Origin: Alteripontixanthobacter muriae
GTDB taxonomy: Bacteria; Pseudomonadota; Alphaproteobacteria; Sphingomonadales; Sphingomonadaceae
NCBI RefSeq assembly: GCF_013336795.1
Contig: NZ_JAAFZT010000031.1
Location: forward strand, 1 to 50,386
Length of the DNA stretch: 50,386 nucleotides
Reading direction: 5' to 3'
The notes under the pieces were generated by a model that ran no database searches, was not told the origin of the DNA, and saw only the letters and a program-made list of their open reading frames with translations. Shown one piece after another: positions 42,406-50,386 of the stretch. Made by a program: the position numbers and the translations under genes. The number at the start of each line of letters is the position of its first letter. Position 1 is the stretch's first letter.

Positions 42406-43173
42406 TCACCCGTGATAGATCATCTTGCGGGTCATCCCGCCGTCGACCACGATGCGGGTACCGGTTACGAAGCCGGCGTTCACCAGATATTCGACCGCCT
42501 CGGCAATGTCCCCGACGGTACCGACTCGGCCTGCGGGGTGCTGCGCCTTCGCACTTTCGGAATGGTCGGGCTGCTCGCGATCCGCCGCCTTCTGCTAGGA
42601 GCCGGTCTCGATCCAGCCGGGCAGGATCGCGTTTACGCGGATCTTCGGGCCGAGGCTGACGGCCATGGCATGGGTGAGCGCATCGATACCGCCCTTGGAC
42701 GCGGCGTAAGCGAAACTCTCCGGTTCGCTCATCAGCGAGCGGGTGGAGGAGATGTTGACGATGCTCGCCGCATCCGCCCGGCGCAGCAGCGGCAGCGCGG
42801 CGCGGCTGCAGAGGAAGGCGGCGGTCAGGCTGGCATCCATCCAGCGGTTCCAGTCGGCGAGCGAGACGTCCTCCAGCGGGCCGCAATATGGGTCGGCGAT
42901 CCCGGCATTGTTGACCAGGCAATTCAGCAATACGTCGCCCAGCCAGCCTTCCACTTCGGCGAATGCGTTTTGCACCTCGCTCTCGACACCAACATCGCAG
43001 CGCAAAGCGAGGCAGTCAGTCGCCGGAAACATGGTGCGCAATTCGGCCACGGCTTCCCCGTCCCGGTCGAGCGCGCAAATGCGCCAGCCGAGACCGTGAA
43101 AATGCAGCAAGGTGCCTCGCCCGATACCGGCGGCCCCGCCGGTGATCACGATGGTCTGCCGCGCATCCGACAT
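42406..43173 (-). pseudogene. short-chain dehydrogenase with in-frame amber codon
   Basis: The ATG at 43173 opens a classical SDR: TGGAAGIGRG, CLVNNAGIADPYCG, SIVNISSTRS and FAYAASKGGIDALTHAMAV, then RVNAILPGWIETGS. The next codon is TAG (42597-42595). The same frame continues for 62 more sense codons with a good family C-terminus (HPAGRVGTVGDIAEAVEYL, TRIVVDGGMTRKMIYHG) to TGA at 42408-42406. Other SDRs often have Trp at the stop position (GSWQK), so one G-to-A change explains it. The truncated product lacks the last strand and probably does not fold. It overlaps no neighbour; hisN is 5 nt upstream. Confidence 0.75.
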
Positions 43174-43178
43174 GGAGA

Positions 43179-43958
43179 TCAGTTCCCTGCTTCCAACGCG
43201 GCGACGACATCTTCCAGCCGCGCCGGATCGCCCAGCGCCAGTACATGGCCGTCGCTTCCGGCATTCAGCGGTTCGCCCGCCCAGTCGCACATCATCCCGC
43301 CTGCGCCTTCCACCACCGGCACCAGCGCGGCCCAGTCGTAAAGCTTCAGCTCGGCTTCGCACACCACATCCAGATGGCCGGAGGCGAGCATGGCGTAATT
43401 GTAGCAGTCGCCGCCCATGACCATGCGCTTGTGATCGGTCTGACCGGCCAGCGCCATGAATTGCGCCCCTTCGTGCGGGTTGAAGTAATGCGGTCCGGTG
43501 GTCGCTAGGCTGGCTGCCGACAGTTCGCGGCAGGCACGGGTGGTGACGGGCGCACCGTTGAACAGCGTGGGACGACCGGTTGCGCCCACCCACCTTTCGC
43601 CAAGGATTGGCTGATCGATCATGCCCATGACCGGCCAACCGTCGACCAGCAAGGCGATCAGCGTGCCAAAGATTGGCCGTCCCGCGATGAAGCCGACCGT
43701 CCCGTCTATGGGGTCGAGCACCCATTCCCGGCCCGAACTGCCGCGTTCCGTCCCGAACTCCTCACCAACGATGCCATCCTGCGGCACCTCGGCCTGCAGG
43801 ATCGCGCGCATTGCCGTTTCGGCGGCGCGGTCGGCTTCCGTCACGGGCGAGGCATCGCCCTTGCGTTCGGCATCGACCCGGCGAAAATGCGGGCGAATGG
43901 CGGCGCCTGCTGCTTCGGCAAGGCGATGGGCGAGAGCGATTTCCTGGTCCAGTTTCAT
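43179..43958 (-). CDS. hisN: histidinol-phosphatase of the inositol monophosphatase family
   Basis: 259 residues. Metal-binding motifs are DGIVGEEFG (Glu66/67), WVLDPIDGT (Asp82, Asp85) and KLYDWAALVPVVEGAGG. The family variants SPVTEADRAAE and GGDCYNYAMLASG fit HisN, which removes phosphate from histidinol phosphate, the penultimate step of histidine synthesis. A plain inositol or fructose bisphosphatase is less likely given the substrate loop. It is followed by the broken SDR gene. Confidence 0.85.
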   Translation of the reverse strand: MKLDQEIALAHRLAEAAGAAIRPHFRRVDAERKGDASPVTEADRAAETAMRAILQAEVPQDGIVGEEFGTERGSSGREWVLDPIDGTVGFIAGRPIFGTLIALLVDGWPVMGMIDQPILGERWVGATGRPTLFNGAPVTTRACRELSAASLATTGPHYFNPHEGAQFMALAGQTDHKRMVMGGDCYNYAMLASGHLDVVCEAELKLYDWAALVPVVEGAGGMMCDWAGEPLNAGSDGHVLALGDPARLEDVVAALEAGN

Positions 43959-44006
43959 GCCCGGTCCTTCGCTGCTGCCATTGCGCGGGTCAACCGCGCT
44001 GCCGGT

Positions 44007-44942
44007 TTAGTCGAACAAAGAACTGACGCTGGATTCGTCCGCGATGCGGCGCACGGCCTCGCCGATCAGCGGAGCCACGGTCAGGATGCGGATGCGATCC
44101 GAATCCTGGGCAGCATCGGTCGGGCGGATGGTGTCGGTGATCACCAATTCCTTGAGGCTGGAGGAATTGATCCGCGCGACCGCCCCGCCCGACAATACGC
44201 CGTGCGTAATATAGGCGGTGACGCTCTTCGCGCCCTGATCGAGCAGCGCATGGGCCGCGTTGCACAAAGTGCCGCCCGAATCGACGATGTCGTCGATCAG
44301 GATGCAGGCCCGGCCCGCCACGTCGCCGATGATGTTCATGACTTCCGATTCGCCGGCCCGCTCGCGCCGCTTGTCGACAATCGCAAGCGGCGCATTGTCG
44401 AGGCGCTTGGCCAGCGCCCGGGCGCGCACCACGCCGCCGACATCGGGGGAGACGACCATCAGATCATCCTCGCCATAACGGGCCTGAATGTCGGCAGCCA
44501 TGACCGGCGCTGCATACAGATTGTCTGTCGGAATATCGAAGAAGCCCTGGATCTGCCCGGCATGCAGATCGACCGAGAGGACGCGGTCGGCGCCTGCCTC
44601 GGTAATCAGATTGGCCACCAGCTTGGCCGAAATCGGCGTGCGCGGGCCGGGTTTGCGGTCTTGCCGCGCATAGCCGAAATAAGGGACAACCGCCGTGATC
44701 CTGCGGGCGGAGGCGCGGCGCAGCGCATCAATGCCGATCAGCAGTTCCATCAGATTGTCGTTGGCCGGGAAGCTGGACGACTGGACGATGAAGACATCCT
44801 CGCCCCGGACATTCTCGTGAATCTCGATGAAGATTTCCTCATCCGCGAAACGCCGGACGCTGGCGTCGGTCAGCGGAAGTTCGAGATAGCCTGCAATCGC
44901 GCGGGCGAGCGGCAGGTTGGAATTGCCGGCCATGATCTTCAT
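44007..44942 (-). CDS. prs: ribose-phosphate pyrophosphokinase
   Basis: 311 residues from the ATG at 44942 (GGAG upstream), giving [20 protein letters not shown]. The ATP-binding flexible region is [20 protein letters not shown], the regulatory flap follows [19 protein letters not shown] and the PRPP-binding loop is [13 protein letters not shown]. It makes PRPP for histidine, purine, pyrimidine and NAD synthesis, consistent with hisN close by. Confidence 0.95.
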   Translation of the reverse strand: MKIMAGNSNLPLARAIAGYLELPLTDASVRRFADEEIFIEIHENVRGEDVFIVQSSSFPANDNLMELLIGIDALRRASARRITAVVPYFGYARQDRKPGPRTPISAKLVANLITEAGADRVLSVDLHAGQIQGFFDIPTDNLYAAPVMAADIQARYGEDDLMVVSPDVGGVVRARALAKRLDNAPLAIVDKRRERAGESEVMNIIGDVAGRACILIDDIVDSGGTLCNAAHALLDQGAKSVTAYITHGVLSGGAVARINSSSLKELVITDTIRPTDAAQDSDRIRILTVAPLIGEAVRRIADESSVSSLFD

Positions 44943-45059
44943 GCAGATGCTCCGTATTCGCAAGATGGGGATTCGCAGCGTCTCTATGGCGCGCTGCCTT
45001 CAATATGCAACAGAAACGCCGCCGCTTGCCGTGGACAGAGCGGGGCGTAGTCTGCCTTC

Positions 45060-45338
45060 ATGCTATTCTGGATGTTCATTGGCGCAGGCGTATTGCTGCT
45101 GATCCTGCGCCTGTGGGTGGGTCCGCCGGACAGGACCGGCGCCAGACCTGCGCGCCGCCGATTGCCGCAGGATGATCGGAATGCACCTGGCGACGAGCCG
45201 GACTTATGGACCGTGGAAGCGGTGCAGCGTTACGGCACGCCCGATACCGCTGCCGATCTGGCAAGCGAAGGCCGCGCCGGTGAATTGCGCGGCCTCGGCT
45301 ATGATGGACTTGGGGAAGGCGAAGGCCCGGAGCGCTGA
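45060..45338 (+). CDS. small single-pass membrane protein
   Basis: 92 residues. One N-terminal helix (MLFWMFIGAGVLLLILRLWV) is followed by a Pro/Arg/Gly-rich soluble tail of about 70 residues with GYDGLGEGEGPER at the end. No family recognised. It is convergent with glpX, 22 nt apart. Confidence 0.6.
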   Translation: MLFWMFIGAGVLLLILRLWVGPPDRTGARPARRRLPQDDRNAPGDEPDLWTVEAVQRYGTPDTAADLASEGRAGELRGLGYDGLGEGEGPER

Positions 45339-45360
45339 ATGCATGCCGGGCAATGCACGC

Positions 45361-46359
45361 TCAGCCGAGCCGGTGTTCGCCCTTGATCCAGCGCACGGTG
45401 CCCGAGCTTGCGCGCATTACGACGCTTTCGGTCGTCATCGTCCCGTCGCGCCGCACCTTTACGCCTTCGAGCAGAGAACCCGAGGTCACGCCGGTCGCGG
45501 CAAAGATGCAATCGCCTTTGGCCAATTCCTCAAGCTTGTAGACCCGGTCGAAATCCTTTTCCTCGATGCCCCATTTGCGGGCGCGGGCCTTCTCGTCTTC
45601 GTTGCGGAACACAAGCCGGCCGTTGAACTGCCCGCCGACGCAGCGGAGCGCCGCTGCCGCCAGCACGCCTTCGGGAGCACCGCCCTGACCCATGTAGAGA
45701 TCGATGCCCGTTTCCGGGTCCGTCACCGCAATCACGCCGGCAACATCGCCGTCCGAGATCATGTGAATGCCGCAGCCCAGGCTTCGCAGTTCCGCGATGA
45801 TGTCGGCATGGCGCGGGCGGTCGAGCACGCAGACCGTGATGTCCGCGGGCTTCACGCCCTTGGCTTCGGCCACGGCGGTGACGTTTTCGGTCACGCTCTT
45901 TTCCAGGCTGATGATGCCTTCGGGATAACCTGGGCCGACCGCAAGCTTGTCCATATAGGTGTCGGGTGCGTTCAGCAGGCATCCGGCTTCGGCAGCGGCC
46001 AGCACGGCCAACGCGTTCGGTCCCGCCATCGCGGTGATGGTGGTGCCTTCCAGCGGGTCGAGAGCGATGTCGATCTTCGGGCCCTTGCCCGGTGCGCCGC
46101 CGACCTTTTCGCCGATATAGAGCATCGGCGCTTCGTCCCGCTCGCCCTCGCCGATGACGACAGTGCCGTCCATGTAAAGTTCGTCGAATGCCTTCCGCAT
46201 CGCTTCGACCGCAGCATGGTCGGCGGCTTTTTCATCGCCCCGGCCGATCAGTTTCGAGGCGGCAACGGCAGCGGCTTCGGTCACGCGCACCATTTCAAGG
46301 ACGAGCACTCGGTCGAGCGTGCTGCTTTTGCTCACGGCGGCGGATTTCATATCATTCAT
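45361..46359 (-). CDS. glpX: fructose-1,6-bisphosphatase, class II
   Basis: 332 residues. Class II motifs: GEGERDEAPMLYIGE, then KIDIALDPLEGTT and GGAPEGVLAAAALRCVGG. Metal ligands Asp/Glu within GEGERDE and DPLEGTT are present. The enzyme hydrolyses fructose-1,6-bisphosphate to fructose-6-phosphate in gluconeogenesis; some class II enzymes also act on sedoheptulose bisphosphate. An unusual start could be one of the two Met residues (MNDMKS). Confidence 0.95.
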   Translation of the reverse strand: MNDMKSAAVSKSSTLDRVLVLEMVRVTEAAAVAASKLIGRGDEKAADHAAVEAMRKAFDELYMDGTVVIGEGERDEAPMLYIGEKVGGAPGKGPKIDIALDPLEGTTITAMAGPNALAVLAAAEAGCLLNAPDTYMDKLAVGPGYPEGIISLEKSVTENVTAVAEAKGVKPADITVCVLDRPRHADIIAELRSLGCGIHMISDGDVAGVIAVTDPETGIDLYMGQGGAPEGVLAAAALRCVGGQFNGRLVFRNEDEKARARKWGIEEKDFDRVYKLEELAKGDCIFAATGVTSGSLLEGVKVRRDGTMTTESVVMRASSGTVRWIKGEHRLG

Positions 46360-46416
46360 GGCGGATTAACTCCCCGGAAGGCTGGTGTGGCAGGCGCTTA
46401 AACGGGGGATCATGCA

Positions 46417-46968
46417 ATGTCGAGAAGCGCCGCGCGCGATTTGCCGATCAGGGCGGCAGCGGCAATCTTCGCGATTTCGCTTGCAAGTCCGCTCCATGCT
46501 CAGGTCGAGAGCGCGCCGTCCGCCGCACCAGCGCAAACCTCGACTGCAGAAGACGCGCTGGAAGCTTCTCGCGACGCCTATGGCCCGCCCCGGCCACGCG
46601 ATTGCGGACCCGCAGCGGAGGGCGAGATCGTCGTCTGCGGCCAGCGTGTGGATAATGCTCAGTTCCGTGTGGAATCCGACACCGCCAGCGGCCAGGCCAT
46701 CGGCGATGGGGTTCCGCGCGCGCCAGACGTATCCGGAGCATACATCTTCAAGGGACCGGCCACGGTTGGCGGGTTATGCGGCATCGGACTGAAGGGCTGT
46801 CCGCCTCCGCCCATCTACATCGTCGATTTCGAGGCGCTGCCGGATGCGCCGCCGGGATCGGATGCGGACCGGATATCCCGAGGACTGCCGCCGCTGGGGA
46901 ATGCAAACCGGAACGCGCCCGCAGCGGCTGATCCGGCTGCGGAAGCCGCAGCTCCGCAGCCGGAATAG
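46417..46968 (+). CDS. hypothetical exported protein
   Basis: 183 residues. A signal peptide (IRAAAAIFAISLASPLHA-Q) starts it. The mature part is Ala/Pro-rich with four Cys residues in CGPAAEGEIVVCGQR and GGLCGIGLKGCPPPP, likely two disulphides. GEIVVCGQR is a motif seen in many sphingomonad exported proteins of unknown function. It ends 6 nt before the convergent hom gene. Confidence 0.65.
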   Translation: MSRSAARDLPIRAAAAIFAISLASPLHAQVESAPSAAPAQTSTAEDALEASRDAYGPPRPRDCGPAAEGEIVVCGQRVDNAQFRVESDTASGQAIGDGVPRAPDVSGAYIFKGPATVGGLCGIGLKGCPPPPIYIVDFEALPDAPPGSDADRISRGLPPLGNANRNAPAAADPAAEAAAPQPE

Positions 46969-46974
46969 ACCGCG

Positions 46975-48300
46975 TCAGGCCTTCAGGATCGGCATGACCA
47001 GCGGCGGCGCGGTAAGGCTGTCCGATCCGTCGAGCAGGGCGACGGCATCGTCGACGCAGCGCTGCGGCCCCTCGTGCGTCACTAGCGCGACCAGCACTTC
47101 GCCGCCTTCCTCGGGACGGCCCTTCTGAATCAGACTCTCGATTGAGACGCCCGCATCGCGCGTAGCCGTTGCGATTTCGGCGAGAACGCCGGGCCTGTCG
47201 GCGACAGTCAGGCGCAGATAGGTTCGGCCCGTCCGGTCGCCGGGATCGGCCGGAGCCATCTGCACGAGCCGATCCACCGGAACGGAAAAGGGCGGCGAAA
47301 CATCGCCTCGCGCTATATCTATAAGGTCGGCCACCACAGCGCTCGCAGTCGGCCCGTCGCCCGCGCCCGCACCCTGGAAAAGCAATCGCCCGACGAAATC
47401 CCCCTCCGCCACGACGGCATTGGTCGGCCCCGACACATGGGCGAGCGGGTGATGCTTGGGCACGAGGCAGGGGCGTACCCGCTGTAGCAGACGGGGCTGC
47501 TTTCCGGTTGCGCCCTCTTCCGTATCGGCAATTCCGATCAGGCGTATGACGTAACCAAGCGCATCGGCCTGCGCGATATCGGCAGCGCGTATGGCGGAGA
47601 TGCCCTCGCAATGCACCGCCGCGAAATCGATCTTTGCGCCGAAGCCGATGGCCGCCAGGATTGCCAGCTTGTGCGCGGCATCCACCCCTTTGATATCGAA
47701 GCCGGGATCGGCCTCGGCATAGCCCAGCGCCTGCGCTTCGGCCAAGGTCTCCGCGAAATCGGCGCCGCTCTCCTCCATCTTGGAGAGGATGTAATTGCAG
47801 GTGCCGTTCAGAATGCCGTAGATCCGCGCCACGCGATTGGCGGATGTCCCCTCCCGAAGGCCTTTCACCACGGGAATTCCCCCGGCCACGGCAGCCTCGA
47901 ACTTCAGCGCCGCGCCGCTTTTCGCCGCAGCTTCGGCAAGTGTCAGCCCGTGATGCGCGATCATCGCCTTGTTCGCCGTGACGAGGCCCTTGCCCGCCGC
48001 CAGTGCGCTGCGGGCAAGGTTCAGCGCCGGCCCGTCCGATCCGCCGACCAGTTCGACGACGATGTCGACGTCCTCGCGCCCGGCCATGGCGACCATGTCG
48101 TCCTCCCATGCGAAGCCCGACAGATCGACGCCCCGGTCGCGATTCCGGTCACGGGCGCTGACCGCCACGACCTCCAGCCTGCGCCCGGCGCGAGCGGTAA
48201 TCAGTTCCGCATTGGCGGCCAACAGTCGCACCACCCCCGCGCCCACGGTGCCCAGACCTGCAAGGGCGATCCGGAGCGGCGGGCTCGATCCCTGGCTCAT
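46975..48300 (-). CDS. hom: homoserine dehydrogenase
   Basis: 441 residues from the ATG at 48300, which overlaps the thioesterase stop as ATGA. The NAD(P) motif LAGLGTVGAG is followed by VTANKAMIAHHG and a catalytic region GVDAAHKLAILAAIGFG. The C-terminal ACT domain (RLTVADRPGVLAEIATATRD) is the likely threonine sensor. It reduces aspartate semialdehyde to homoserine on the way to Thr and Met, downstream of LysC. Confidence 0.95.
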   Translation of the reverse strand: MSQGSSPPLRIALAGLGTVGAGVVRLLAANAELITARAGRRLEVVAVSARDRNRDRGVDLSGFAWEDDMVAMAGREDVDIVVELVGGSDGPALNLARSALAAGKGLVTANKAMIAHHGLTLAEAAAKSGAALKFEAAVAGGIPVVKGLREGTSANRVARIYGILNGTCNYILSKMEESGADFAETLAEAQALGYAEADPGFDIKGVDAAHKLAILAAIGFGAKIDFAAVHCEGISAIRAADIAQADALGYVIRLIGIADTEEGATGKQPRLLQRVRPCLVPKHHPLAHVSGPTNAVVAEGDFVGRLLFQGAGAGDGPTASAVVADLIDIARGDVSPPFSVPVDRLVQMAPADPGDRTGRTYLRLTVADRPGVLAEIATATRDAGVSIESLIQKGRPEEGGEVLVALVTHEGPQRCVDDAVALLDGSDSLTAPPLVMPILKA

Positions 48301-48734
48301 GCCGGCGTGCCCTCTGCGTCCATGACCATTTTCCCGCATAATTTCGCCCGCACTTCATCGGGGATGCGCTGCGGACTGCCGCCGGGACGGTCGATATGGA
48401 CGCTTGTCAGTTCGATCTCGGTACGCGGAGCGGCATCGGCGGGATCGTCCTGGTGCCGCAACTCGATCCGCACCACCATGCTGCTGTTTCCGAAGCGAGC
48501 AATCTTCAGGCACCCGACAATCATGTCGTCGACGCCGAACGGTCGGCGATAGTTCACCTCCGCACGCGCGACGTGGAACTCTATGTCGTTCTCCGATGCT
48601 GCGCCGATGCCCCGATCGCGGAAGAAGGCGCTGACCAGCACATCTGCATATTCGAGATAGCGCGAATTGAAGACGACCGCCTGAGCGTCGACCTCCGAAT
48701 AGCGCACGCGGAAGCTGTAAGTGAATCCTGTCAT
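48297..48734 (-). CDS. acyl-CoA thioesterase, YbgC/FadM type hotdog fold
   Basis: 145 residues. The family pattern RYSEVDAQAVVFNSRYLEYA contains the catalytic Asp (VDAQAVV); the hotdog helix and RAEVNYRRPFGVDDMI follow. The enzyme cleaves acyl-CoA thioesters in the cytoplasm. Its stop overlaps the hom start (4 nt), so the two genes are co-translated although their pathways are not obviously linked. Confidence 0.85.
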   Translation of the reverse strand: MTGFTYSFRVRYSEVDAQAVVFNSRYLEYADVLVSAFFRDRGIGAASENDIEFHVARAEVNYRRPFGVDDMIVGCLKIARFGNSSMVVRIELRHQDDPADAAPRTEIELTSVHIDRPGGSPQRIPDEVRAKLCGKMVMDAEGTPA

Positions 48735-48827
48735 GCCTCGCGCCCTAGCGCGAGCAGCATGACGGATGGAACCAGTTTGTCTTTAGGCGGCAAGAGCCAC
48801 GGTTGATGCCTGCCGCCTGCCCCACCT

Positions 48828-49742
48828 TCAGCGGGTACGCCTGCACTCGCCGAGCTGGTCAAGAACAAAGGCATAATCCTGCGCGGCACGGGCGCGGGAT
48901 GCCGGGTCGCGCGACAGATTGGCCTGCCCCGGCAATTCGGCTGGAAGCGAACAGGCCAGACGATACCATTCGAGCGTAGCGGGCTGAGGTGCCCGGGCCG
49001 ACTGATCGACAATCTCGGTCCACGACACGCCCCAGCGCGGCGCCATGTTCGGCCTGCGCAGGACACTGAGAGATACCGGCCCGTCCTCTTCCGTATTCAG
49101 GAAAAACTGTGTTTCCGATTCGCCGACCAGATTGCCGTCGACCGACAGCGCATCACGGATGGAAGTGACACGCGGCGGCGCATCGGGCGCAAGCATGGCG
49201 GCGACGATTGGCCGCAGCCGGGCCTCCAGTTCAGGGCTCCAGGCGAGCTGTGCGGTGGGGTTCACCAGCTGGATCTCGTCAGCCCGCCCCGGCGCCGTGC
49301 GCGCGAACAGGAGGACCTGCGACTTTTTCAGTTTCGGGACGCGGCCCTTCGCATTCAGCGGCACGTCGACCAGATATTTGAGGTTCTCGCCAACCGGTGA
49401 CCTGCCGGACAGCAGAGCTTCAGTCCGCGCCTCCACATAGAGGCGGCGGTGATTGGCAGCCACGCCGGGTGCACGCTCGGGCGGCACCTCCGCAATGCGG
49501 CGGATCTGCGCGCGCAGGATCGTGGGATTGCCATCGGCAAGGGCGGCAAGGTCAGCGTAGGTCGGGCCATTCGCCACTGACGGAGATCCTGCATTCATGG
49601 TTGGGGCTGCTGGGGTCTGCGCAGCGAGAGGTGCTGCCTGCAGACCCGCCAGCATCATGACCGCAGCAGCAACTGGAGCCACAATCCGGCGGGACCGGAC
49701 TTGGGCAACAACGTCATCGGGGCGCAGAGTGTATCGGTTCAT
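48828..49742 (-). CDS. hypothetical exported protein
   Basis: 304 residues. A signal region (IVAPVAAAVMMLAGLQAAPL then AAQ) follows an extended N-terminus. The mature domain has an OB-like or beta-rich pattern (LYVEARTEALLSGRSPVG, NLKYLVDVPLNAKGRVPKLK, FARTAPGRADEIQLVN) and a Cys pair near the end (ACSLPAEL, GECRRTR). The family is not recognised with confidence, but this arrangement is common in sphingomonads. Periplasmic location is likely. Confidence 0.6.
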   Translation of the reverse strand: MNRYTLRPDDVVAQVRSRRIVAPVAAAVMMLAGLQAAPLAAQTPAAPTMNAGSPSVANGPTYADLAALADGNPTILRAQIRRIAEVPPERAPGVAANHRRLYVEARTEALLSGRSPVGENLKYLVDVPLNAKGRVPKLKKSQVLLFARTAPGRADEIQLVNPTAQLAWSPELEARLRPIVAAMLAPDAPPRVTSIRDALSVDGNLVGESETQFFLNTEEDGPVSLSVLRRPNMAPRWGVSWTEIVDQSARAPQPATLEWYRLACSLPAELPGQANLSRDPASRARAAQDYAFVLDQLGECRRTR

Positions 49743-50096
49743 TGTAACTCGCTCGATCGTTAGGCAGGCGGCGTAAGGAACCGCTCACGTAGGGAAACAA
49801 GTGTCTCATCGCCTTCGTTCCAGCAGCAATGGACTGAATTGGCGCTTAATCTGAAAACCAATTGCGTGGGGTGGGTATCGTCGGTAAGGGTCGGCCCGAA
49901 TGAGGTTTAAAAAAATAATAAGACCTTGTTTCTGGCCTTGCCGACCATGGGATCGCATCATAGCCGTTTTCCGGTTCGGAACGTTCCATACGGTGAGGTA
50001 GACAGATTGCATCGCTCTCTGGCAGAGCCTTGCATTCGCTGGAACGCTAAAGATGCCGGGTGAGACCCGGCAGTGATGACGGAGTGATGGGACTGA
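49743..50096. other. 354-nt divergent intergenic region before tonB
   Basis: It should hold promoters for the minus-strand exported protein and for tonB. An AT-rich run (TTTAAAAAAATAATAAG, near 49907-49923) is a candidate -10/UP region. A hairpin GCCGGGT-GAG-ACCCGGC lies at 50055-50071, 25 nt before the tonB start, and could affect tonB translation. No clear iron-box was identified by eye. Confidence 0.4.
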
Positions 50097-50386
50097 ATGG
50101 CCTACGCTGACCAAGAGATGAGCACGAACCGCATTATTGCGCTCGTTGCCGTTGCCTTAATTCATATCGCGATCGGCTATGTGCTCGTCACCGGACTTGC
50201 CTTCGAAGCCGTTTCGAAGGTGGTTGAGCGCGTAACGACGGTTGATATTGAGGAACCGCCGCCACCCGAGCCGGAGGATGAACCGCCGCCGCCCGAACCG
50301 CAGCCGCAGCCGGAAACGGCACCGCCGCCGCCAGTTGCGCCGCCGCCGCCGATGAACATTTCGCCGGCACCGCCGCAGATCCGCAC
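50097..50386 (+). CDS. tonB: TonB energy transducer (partial)
   Basis: The first 96 residues lie inside the window; the rest runs off the end. An N-terminal membrane anchor (RIIALVAVALIHIAIGYVLV) is followed by TVDIEEPPPPEPEDEPPPPE and a long Pro/Glu/Pro/Gln spacer typical of TonB. It couples the inner-membrane proton gradient through ExbB/ExbD to outer-membrane receptors for iron or carbohydrate uptake. An alternative start MSTNR lies 21 nt downstream. Confidence 0.85.
   Translation, partial: MAYADQEMSTNRIIALVAVALIHIAIGYVLVTGLAFEAVSKVVERVTTVDIEEPPPPEPEDEPPPPEPQPQPETAPPPPVAPPPPMNISPAPPQIR

Noticed and set aside
46748-48109. Arg/Gly-rich minus-strand frame
   Set aside because: It is a second frame on the same strand as hom, which has a complete, recognisable product.

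Overview
The window reads as chromosomal DNA of an alphaproteobacterium, most likely Sphingomonadales (Erythrobacter-like). This is an inference from the GC-rich coding sequence, the divergent lysC/ubiG pair, the rpmI-rplT block, MipA/OmpV and TonB proteins of sphingomonad type, and a sensory-rhodopsin-transducer homologue. Two accessory stretches interrupt an otherwise housekeeping chromosome.

Region 1 (1-7.1 kb) is a graveyard. It holds the start of a secreted protein, a small winged-helix regulator, an HGG-type protein fragment cut by an integrase, and then a decayed integrative element. The element has a P4-type integrase missing its HxxR box, two broken cargo ORFs, an AlpA-like excisionase, a winged-helix gene with Trp changed to TGA, a PC4-like small protein, an HUH-motif Rep-like protein and a frameshifted GSGR-type protein. 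Next to it lies a catalase HPII gene reduced to its two ends by a large internal deletion.

Region 2 (7.2-16.9 kb) is core metabolism: a ZntB-like transporter, a class C beta-lactamase-fold hydrolase, MipA/OmpV, zinc-type glyoxalase I, and a tightly packed minus-strand operon. In transcription order the operon is sensory-rhodopsin-transducer-like protein, short-chain dehydrogenase, gluconokinase, GH13 alpha-glucosidase and trehalose-synthase-like GH13 enzyme. It links a putative signalling adaptor to alpha-glucan, trehalose and gluconate use.

Region 3 (17.1-27.4 kb) is a second accessory island. It contains a cation/proton antiporter remnant, a triple-PAS GGDEF-EAL protein, a VOC protein, orphan secreted and lipoprotein genes, an orphan serine resolvase and an extreme Asp-rich secreted protein. 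It ends at an intact tyrosine integrase beside tRNA-Leu(CAG). That integrase sits between perfect 165-bp inverted repeats which include the last 17 nt of the tRNA gene. This is the most unusual structure in the window.

Region 4 (27.6-50.4 kb) is again chromosomal core: an NmrA/NDUFA9-like epimerase, a stomatin/NfeD pair, dienelactone hydrolase, nitronate monooxygenase, lysC, ubiG, a cytidine-deaminase-fold enzyme, an ArsC/YffB reductase, a CDP-alcohol phosphotransferase, a Ca/Na antiporter, rplT-rpmI, an SDR gene with an in-frame amber codon, hisN, prs, glpX, hom with a thioesterase, and the start of tonB. LysC and Hom catalyse steps of the aspartate family pathway (Thr, Met, and Lys via LysC); hisN and prs serve histidine and nucleotide synthesis.
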